Shown: positions 56,325 through 64,000 of the stretch, piece after piece
How the letters are laid out: every line of letters starts with the position of its first letter
How positions within the stretch are numbered: the first letter of the stretch is position 1
DNA from: Zarea fungicola
Lineage: Eukaryota; Ascomycota; Sordariomycetes; Hypocreales; Cordycipitaceae
NCBI GenBank assembly: GCA_900169235.1
Contig: FWCC01000265.1
Span: forward strand, 1-64,000
Length of the DNA: 64,000 nucleotides
Direction: 5' to 3'
Notes under the pieces: generated by a model
What the model was told of the DNA's origin: nothing
The model's input: the letters and a program-made list of their open reading frames with translations, nothing else
Databases searched by the model: none
Position numbers and translations under genes: made by a program

Positions 56325-58453
56325 ATGGCCGCGCGAAAACTACAACAAGAGGTCGACAAGTGCTTCAAGAAGGTTGCCGAAGGCGTCGCCGAGTTCGAAT
56401 CAATCTACGACAAGATCGAGCTCTCGAATAACCCAGCGCAAAAAGAAAAGCTGGAGGACAACCTGAAACGCGAAATTAAGAAGCTTCAAAGACTGCGTGA
56501 TCAGATCAAAACATGGGCCGCCAGCAATGATATCAAGGACAAGGCACCGTTGTTGGATCACCGCAAACTGATAGAAACTGTTTGTTGCCCACCAGCCCCC
56601 CCTTGTCTGGGCCAGCGAACGCTCCCATGCGGCAAACAGGCAGTTGCAACTCGCCTAGAAGCAGCATGACTAACGTCTTTCTCTCTCTTCTAGCAAATGG
56701 AAAAATTCAAGGCTGTGGAAAAGGCGATGAAGACGAAAGCCTACTCCAAAGAAGGGTTATCAGCGGCCGCGAGGCTAGATCCAAAAGAACAAGCCAAGGT
56801 CGAAGCGGGCGAATTTCTAAGTAACATGGTCGACGAGCTGGAGCAGCAAATCGAGACGCTAGAGGCGGAGAGCGAACAGATACAAGCGACCATGAAGAAG
56901 GGCAAGAACCAGACGGCCAAAGCGGAGCGCATTGCCGAGATTGAGCGCGTAATAGAACGACATAAGTGGCACCAGGGCAAACTGGAGCTTATTCGGCGGT
57001 TCCTGGAAAACGGCGGTGTGGAAACGGAGCAGGTCAATGATCTTGAGGAGAGCATCCGCTATTACGTGTCTGATGGCATGAATGAAGACTTCATGGAGGA
57101 CGACGAGATGTACGATGACCTTAACCTTGAGGACGAAGAGGCTCTATTTGGCCTTGGTGCAGATGGAGAGCGAGGATCATCACAAGACAACCAATCCGTA
57201 CAGGATGAACCCGAACCGAGTGCAACCGAACCAGCGATCGCCAAGCCTCCAAGGAAACCGTCAAAAGAACCCGAGACATCAACTGCAGCACGCAAGGGGC
57301 CTGCGCAGACGAAATCTCCTTTACCGGCGCTTGCTACGCTACATACGCCTTTATCAGTCATCAGCAATGGTTCAAATACTAGCATGAAGCCTGCAACAGT
57401 ACCAACAAGGGCACCCGGTGAGACTCTCAAGTATGCCTCTGCTGCTGCGGCTGCGGCTGCGGCAGATAAAGCCAATGTCGGGATATCACCTTTACCTCCG
57501 CCGCCAGGTACAACCGGCGTACCTTTACTTTCACAGGGACAGTCGGCATCAAATTCACCTGCACTCACCGCCGCTCAGCCCGTGCACCAGACTCCGATAC
57601 AAGCTCCTGCGACAATTGCCACGCCGGCGGCCGAGTCACCTGCACCCGCACCCGAGCCTTCACTTGCGCCAGTACCGCCTACACCCACGACAACCCGCGG
57701 CTCCAAGAAGTCCAAGACTGCTGCCGGAAAGCAGCCAGCGATCGTGTCCGAAACCAGGGAGAACACGGCAGCGCCAACAAACGGTACTTCCATTGCCACA
57801 CCTTCAGTAACAGCAGCAACCGCAACGGCTACGAACGGTGCCAAGTCCAAATCCCGGTCGAACGTTATCGAGGAGGAGAGCATATATCACTTGCCCGCCT
57901 CGCTGCAAGACCTAGTCGAGTCCTTCGAGGCGATCAAGAGGCACCCGCCGTCTCAATCGGCGCCTTCGACGCTGCGCTTGATGGACTCAAGCCAGCTCAA
58001 CTGCCCGGATCAGCTCGACGCCGACGTGCCGCGCAGCTACCGACCTGAGAACCCCGTACCGCATGGCGTGTCGAGCTTCCCGCGCACGCCGCTGCCCATC
58101 TTTGAGGACCCGCGACTGTACCAGCGCATTGACCCGGACACGCTGTTTTACGTATTTTACTACAAGCAGGGCACCCCGCAGCAGCACCTGGCGGCCAAGG
58201 CGCTCAAGGACCAGAGCTGGCGGTTCCACAAGCAATACCAAACCTGGTTTCAGCGCCATGAAGAGCCCAAGAGCATCACGGAAGAGTACGAACAAGGAAC
58301 ATATAGATTTTTTGACTATGAGAGTACTTGGTATGGATTGTCACCCAAAAAAAAAAAACATCTGGATTGTGTGCTAACCACCTTGCCTACAGGATGAACC
58401 GCCGTAAAGCAGACTTCAAGTTTGCTTACAAATTCCTCGAAGACGAGGTTTAA
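56325..58453 (+). CDS. NOT3: CCR4-NOT complex subunit Not3/Not5
   Basis: Subunit of the CCR4-NOT mRNA deadenylation and transcription complex, 650 residues. Three exons: 56325-56579, 56694-58330, 58393-58453. The N-terminal Not3 coiled-coil domain (about 1-240) begins [20 protein letters not shown] and includes [30 protein letters not shown] across intron 1, and [16 protein letters not shown]. The middle 300 residues are Ala/Pro/Thr-rich and disordered, including an Ala run near 370. The C-terminal NOT box (about 540-650) reads [51 protein letters not shown] and [19 protein letters not shown] across intron 2. It ends [11 protein letters not shown]. Intron 2 contains an A run of 11, which may affect assembly quality but not frame. 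Confidence 0.96.
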
Positions 58454-61400
58454 GAAGTAATGAAGAAGAAGTTGTAACAAGCTTTGAGAGAAGAGGAAAG
58501 GGTCCTTTTTTCTACATTGTTCAAGGGATAATGTTTTCTATTGGCGTTTCAATTCCCTTCCTTTCTTTTTTTTGCAGAGAAATCAGCAACGGAAGGAAAC
58601 GTTTCCCCCGTTACGGGGCAGGACCTTTTTTTTAAACGCAGTGCTCTCTCTTCCTTGATTAATGTGCAAAGGGAATCGGTATCAGGAGGGACTTATTTTC
58701 TTTTTTTGTATTTGGGCAACGGGAATGGGCCCAATCATGGTGGACTCGCAGGAACAACGTGAGTTTCTCTGGACTATTTTGGGTTGTGTGTATTTTTTTC
58801 TTCAAAGTGTCTTTTTTTCACTATTCAACTCCCACCAAAGCGCTTTGTTGCATTGTCTTGGTTCAATGTATACTGGTGTTTGAGTACGACAAAAAAAACA
58901 AATCAACTTTTTTTTTGTCATTTTGTGATTAAAACAATTCATGCTTGACTTGAATGGTCCCCGCGCGTGAGATGGGACGCGGAGACATCTGGGACAGTCT
59001 CTGACCGCAACTTTGCGGCGGAACTCATGCAATACAAGGTCCGTGTCCGTGGAGAATGGCAACAAAATTGTAATATCCCTCATAGTGGTGGGACCTCCAA
59101 ATCAGATTAGTCCAAATGGTGATGGCTGATGCAAATGGAGGCGATTGCTGTACGTGTTGGAAAGCTTCAAGACTAACGGACCCCCGGAGCCAAAAATATC
59201 GCGCAGGTTGGGGGCCATGGAGGTGCGCCAAGGCAGCGAAAACATCTTTGTCCGGGGATTCAAGGAGAGTGCGACCCCCGAGCAGACACCTAAAAAAGTA
59301 TATGATATGCGAAAAAAGGGTTAAAGGGCTGGGAATTAAGGCTCTCTAGCGTTGTTCATAATGTAAATAATCACTCAAGCTCCGTCATGGGAACAACAGC
59401 GGCATGGAACAAAAACGCCCTAGTTCAGCGTCAGAAAGGAATCTGAGGAGTGGCAGGCTTCTAGAAGCTTTGGAAAGGGACACTACGATAAAGGCTGCCC
59501 CTAGCTAACGGGGCAAATAAATTGCAACCCCAAATTTAGGTACGATGAGCGATTAAAGTGACTCTCCAACTTCGATGTGGTGTGTATGCGCTGGGGTTTT
59601 ACTGGTAAGGGAGGGGGAGTGGGTGGTTCGATAGAGGGCGTGCAGTGTCGAAGCATGTAAAGGTACACGAGGCACTGGTTTCGATTTATTTAGAGGAAAC
59701 GCATTTTTGGAGTGTCTTATCCATCAGCTCGGTAAGTTGTACTCAATTGGAGAGTTTGAAAATTGGGTGCTTATTTTTTGGGTCCAAGAATAAGTTGGGT
59801 GACCGAAGGAGATTGTTGTAAGTGAGGCTCACGTCCGAAAAAAAAGCCAACTTTGGTGCATGTGCTATGCTGCGTCGGTACCGGCAAGAAATCGGCGCCG
59901 ATGTCTTCGGGAATTGTAGGCCAAGGCATGGCTTCTTTGTCACTTGTGCCTGTGGAAGGTGTCGCTATTCGTAGAGGTCACGATGATTAATGTGCAAACG
60001 GGCTGCCGGGCTGGACCAGCTGAGGCCCGCGAGGAATCAGACAAAGTGGGAGGTTGGCAGCTGGCGGCAGTTGGCAAAGGAGCCAAACCTGGTGAGAAAG
60101 GCGGTTGCTGGCTCTCGGCATTGGGTGCCGCGAAATTGTCTAGGGGCAGACAACAACTCAATTTGTTCCAGACGGGGTGACGAATCCATTCTTGGTCCTC
60201 GAATTGAAATGTCTTATTGGTCAATAGGCCTACTAGCCAGCTGGTTTTCTGCTACAGCCACCAGCACATGCATACGCACACAAGCATTGGAAATCGGCAA
60301 CGCAATGTTTATTATTAGGTGGTGGCATGCAAGCCTAGTTCAGCCGCCTGCGATACCTGCATTACAACGCAGCTACAACGCAGCTACAGTAGTTACGAAT
60401 TATCAGAGAACGAAGAATACGGGAACAGCAGCATGTTCAATCACAGTGAGATATGCCGTAGCAGGAACCCGTCCTCGCAAGCCGCGAAAGACCCAGTCTG
60501 ACCGAATTTAAACTGTCATGATAGGCTTGCCTAGCATTGTTTGTCTTTTGGGGTCAAGGGACCAACTTTGCGGTGAGCCAAGAACGGCACCAGTTGCTAC
60601 GATGAAATGCTCCAGTGCCCCAGCATACAAGTGAACACAAGCCAACTCCCGTGGGGAAAGACGAGAAACGCCATCGGGAGCACCGAGAACAACGGGTCCA
60701 CGAAGTGTCGTCCAAGTCCTGGGCAAGAAATGGGCAATCATCAATCCCCAAACTTCCTTTGCTCGGGTAGCCTGAGCAGCAAGGGTATGTCGCCTTTTTT
60801 TTGGGCCCAAAAACGGCTTCTCTACTCCCGCTCCATGTTATCACCCAGGCCTCAGGTGACGAACAACCTAGTTGATAAGAAACCGGGGGAGGGGATTGAG
60901 GTGGTGATGGTGGTGGTGGTGGTGGTGGTGTGCGTCTGTGGCAAGCACGGGCGTGTTTGGAACGCCCGTGGAATCCTGCATGGAAGCTTTTTCTTCAGCG
61001 CCATATGGGGCATCGATGCAGGACATTAACTAGAGACAACAAAGAGAAACAGGTGGCTTGGGGTCAATGGAAGGAAGGCCCGCAGGGTTGGCCCCATTCT
61101 GTCTATCCTGCTTGTGCCCACAAAGCTGCTGTAGGCACATCGTCAGGCACTCTGCCACATTCTGACAGTGGCAGGGGTTGTTTGCTGGAGCCAGCCATCC
61201 AGTCTTGCCGCCAGGTGAGGTGGTGGGCCTGTAGCCTTGTGGCGGAGCGCAACTATGATGCTCTATTCTTCCAGTTTACAGCGAGGATGTCTTGTCTCCA
61301 TACTCGACTTCTCAGCATTGGACCCTCTTCACTGATTTTGCGGCTGTGGCTATACTGCTCCGTCTTATTATGCACGTGCTGCCAAAAGAGTAGATTGAGC

Positions 61401-63336
61401 TTTTTGGAAAGGTATTATGACGCACTTTGTCGGCCTGTTGATCAAGTTAGGATGCGCTGCGCAAACGAGCCGGGAAACTTACCCACCAAATCTAGGGGAC
61501 AAGGCAAGCCAAGGCTTGCTTGGTTATCGCCGCCCAGTTCAACCAGGTGACCTTTCAAGTTTACCAGGGCCAGGAAACACCCACCATCAGCAAGCCTTTG
61601 ACTGCTAGGGCGGACACCCGCAAGGGCACTAACTAATAACATCACCAATAAGACGAAGCGAGGTGCGGAGGTACTATTTAGCAGTGCAATTAGTGCGCCA
61701 ATGTCCACAGGTTCGAGTATTAGTTTCACGGACAAGTGCTCCCGGTCAGCCAAAATGACTACTGGCGATGCGACAAGTTCATTTACTTCCGTCATTACAA
61801 CGGACTTGAAAATGGCGCAGCGATTGTTCAATGTCCGCTATTATCCGTACTCTGAAAGATCAAAGGACACTACGAGCGGAGGGCCGTCCCAATTGGCGTT
61901 AGCTATGCACCGCGCATTGACACGATATGGCAATGAAGAAAACACACTCTTGTATACCCCTGCTCCCAATTGATTGTAGTACACAGCTCCCAGAAGCCAA
62001 AAAAACTGCCCCATGCTTGTCTTGAAGTTTCATGTTGCAAATGATTCTAGGTTATTTGACCAGCATTATCATTTGCTGTAGCCGATACACTGGATACCCT
62101 GCCGCAGGCTGGTCCTGGCTTCGCTTGCGGTTCTTCACCGGTGACAAGCTACAGAAGCCAGGGCCACCAGCTTTTTTCCTTTACTTAACCGTTGGCCAGT
62201 CACAGTTTACAAAATACGTGCGCAGAGAGATCTGCTTGCCCTGCACCCCACTACGGAATAGTGCACTTGCCCCGTCCTGTCACTCACTCACTAGCAAAGC
62301 GGCGCCGCGATGCAAAGCCAAGTCCCTATGGATTGATGGATGAGTTGACAAGCTTCGCGTTTTCGCGCCAACATAAAGTTCCGCGGCTTTTCCAAACTGG
62401 GTCTCAGCCTTGAGGACTGTGAATCACCTACGTAGTTACTGGGAAGGAATCAAGTCTAGTGGATTGAAGCAGCTATGGTGGCTGGGCATAGCCCATTCGA
62501 GCGAGATCGGATCTCCGCGGCTGAGGCCAGTGACGACAGAGGGTGGTGATGCTTCGGGGTGCTTTGGGCTGTTATCCTGGCGGTGCAAGTGCTCTCTTCT
62601 TGTGGGCTCCTGGGGCGGCTCGTAAATACATGGCCCTGCATTGGATTCAAACATGTTGAACAGTCTGGCCCGCCATTTCGCGAGTCGAATGTTGATTACC
62701 AGTTGGGTCTGGTGCTGCAGGCAGGGGTGGCCATGACCAGGCCACCATCATCACGCACCACTGCACAAGGCCCATCACACTTGCACACCTCCACCATCAA
62801 GCAGCAAGTGGCCCCAAGCCCCCCTCCCCCCCCATCCCCTTGCCCCTACAGCAGCCTTCTCCACAGCGGTTACCAATGAGCTCATTAGGCTACTGTCCAG
62901 GGCTGAGAGCCCGAAAGGGAACCTTCTTCTAGAAGCCTGCCAGAAGTGTCCCTACTGAAACAGAACAGCAAATCGTTTCTGGTTGGCAGATGCAGTACTG
63001 CCACACTCTTTCCCAGCTGTCTGGCTGTCTGGTGATATAAGTCCTCAGGCCCCCCCTCTTCTACTACTTATCGTTTTGATAATACATTTTTTGAATCCGA
63101 TGTTATACCCTGAATTACACTACACTCGATTACACATTCTGTTCCTCATTCTTCCGCTGGCCGGCCTTCACTCCTTTATTCAGTGATAGCGAGCCTCTAG
63201 CGAATAGATAATTGATATTTCAGTTACCCTTGTGACGACTCTTTGGTCCTTACGCACAACCGAATACTTCTTACTTTGAGATAGCAACTTTTAAAAACAA
63301 GAATTTTGTTTCTTGTTTTGTTGACCGCTCAAGTAC
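58454..63336. other. Large gene-free region upstream of a C2H2 factor
   Basis: 4.9 kb without a supported gene. Open frames up to about 200 codons (for example 60930-61550) lack motifs. Seen features are a TGG repeat at 60908-60930 and two palindromes with the heat-shock half-site arrangement TTCTAGAA, at 59457-59468 (GCTTCTAGAAGC) and 62926-62935. C-rich tracts lie near 62820 and the sequence is T/C-rich before 63337. A long regulatory region or long 5' leader of the C2H2 gene is likely, as is common for developmental regulators. Confidence 0.45.
60908..60930. repeat. TGG microsatellite
   Basis: Seven and two-thirds perfect TGG units in non-coding sequence. Confidence 0.9.
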
Positions 63337-64000
63337 ATGCATTCGTTTCGCCAGAGTCGACCCATCCCATCCAGGCGTCGCCCTGCAGTCACCTCTGATC
63401 ATCGCTACAGCACCTCTGCACCAGCGGGCAACATGACAGCTCAGCCCTTGACCTACAACCACAACGACAATCTTTCTGTATTTGATCAGTTTGAGGATTT
63501 TGGCTGTCAGGACCCTCGACTCCTGGCGTGTTCAGAGCCACTCGCCCGGCACAGTAGCTCAGACCAGAGCTCCTTGGCCGGGTCTCTGCCCGCCTCGCCG
63601 CTGTTGAGCACCAGCTTCAGCTCCTTTTACATGCTTCAAGCTAGCTCTCCGGGCAGTCCCATGTTCACCCAGTTGCAGGACATGCCGGGCACCACCAGCG
63701 TTGGATCTCCATTCAGTACTCAGAGCGTGAGCACTGGTTACGACCCAAATTCTCCCAGGACAGTCCCAGACGAGCTGCCGAGCGAATCGTATGTAGCCCT
63801 TGCCAATATTTTTTCTTCTCCCTCTTCTTTTCCCTCCTCAACTTTTCCATGTCCAAAAAAAAAATGTGATGAGACGTAATTAGACTAACACCGACTCCCT
63901 TTTTCAGTTCCAAGGGCCGAGATTCACCAGTCGTCTGCCTGTTCCCGCATTGCGACGCCAAACCGTTCAAGCGCCGCGCGGACCTCGATCGCCACTACAA
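63337..64000 (+). CDS. C2H2 zinc-finger transcription factor, 3' end missing
   Basis: Runs off the right edge. Exons seen are 63337-63788 and 63908-64000. The intron opens GTATGT and ends TTTTTCAG, and the joined frame reads through ELPSESSKGRDSPVV. The N-terminal 150 residues are Ser/Pro-rich with short aromatic islands (LSVFDQFEDFGCQD, STSFSSFYMLQ), like an activation region. The first zinc finger follows at once (CLFPHCDAKPFKRRADLDRH) and is cut after its first His. Two starts are possible, the ATG at 63337 and the ATG at 63433 (GGCAACATGAC), the latter in better context. More fingers probably follow outside the window. No named orthologue can be assigned. Confidence 0.8.

Noticed and set aside
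60508..61550. Several overlapping frames of 100-206 codons on both strands
   Set aside because: No motif or intron logic; frames overlap on both strands and composition is that of intergenic DNA.
61701..61973. Plus-strand ATG frame of 90 codons with fairly protein-like composition
   Set aside because: Short, isolated, without recognisable motif or splice partners; could be a small gene but the sequence alone does not support it.

Overview
The window comes from a filamentous ascomycete. Nineteen genes are supported: 18 complete and one cut by the right edge. Most are split by short introns (about 50-110 nt) with GT-AG or occasional GC-AG ends and a CTAAC-type branch point close to the 3' end. 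Intergenic spaces are long (up to 5 kb). The gene content (BUD2, a Not3/5 subunit, a GtaA-type glutaminase, an SPX-ankyrin-GDPD protein, a fungal rhodopsin-fold protein, a Zn2Cys6 regulator) fits Pezizomycotina, most likely Sordariomycetes and probably Hypocreales. The order-level guess is inference. I see no tRNA or rRNA gene, no CRISPR array and no intact transposon.

Left part (1-28000): a three-finger C2H2 protein (minus), a 4-kb gene-poor gap, an intronless dynamin-like GTPase, an anion:cation-type MFS permease, a Gde1-like glycerophosphodiesterase with a 4-nt micro-exon, a secreted GtaA-type glutaminase, an uncharacterised Cys/His-rich protein, mitochondrial ribosomal protein mL58 (minus), and a disordered Ser/Pro-rich protein of unknown function.

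Middle (28000-47000): a 5-kb gene-free stretch leads into a large BUD2-type RasGAP with two tiny uORFs. Then come a cyclophilin-40/CPR6 co-chaperone, two amino-acid transporters of different superfamilies (AAAP and APC), and a seven-helix rhodopsin-fold membrane protein.

Right part (47000-64000): a sugar-porter-type MFS transporter and a Zn2Cys6 transcription factor share a 505-bp divergent promoter. The factor is tail-to-tail with a 13-exon FAD-dependent amine oxidase. An identical 15-bp CGG-N6-CCG element lies in the shared promoter and upstream of the oxidase, so the three genes look like a small locally controlled uptake-and-oxidation unit. This is the most interesting observation here. 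D-aminoacyl-tRNA deacylase, the Not3/5 subunit of CCR4-NOT, a 4.9-kb gene-free region and a truncated C2H2 factor complete the window.

Exon boundaries were worked out by hand from splice signals, reading frame and family motifs. In every multi-exon model the exon lengths sum to a whole number of codons, except the last gene, which runs off the window. No alignment or database search was possible.
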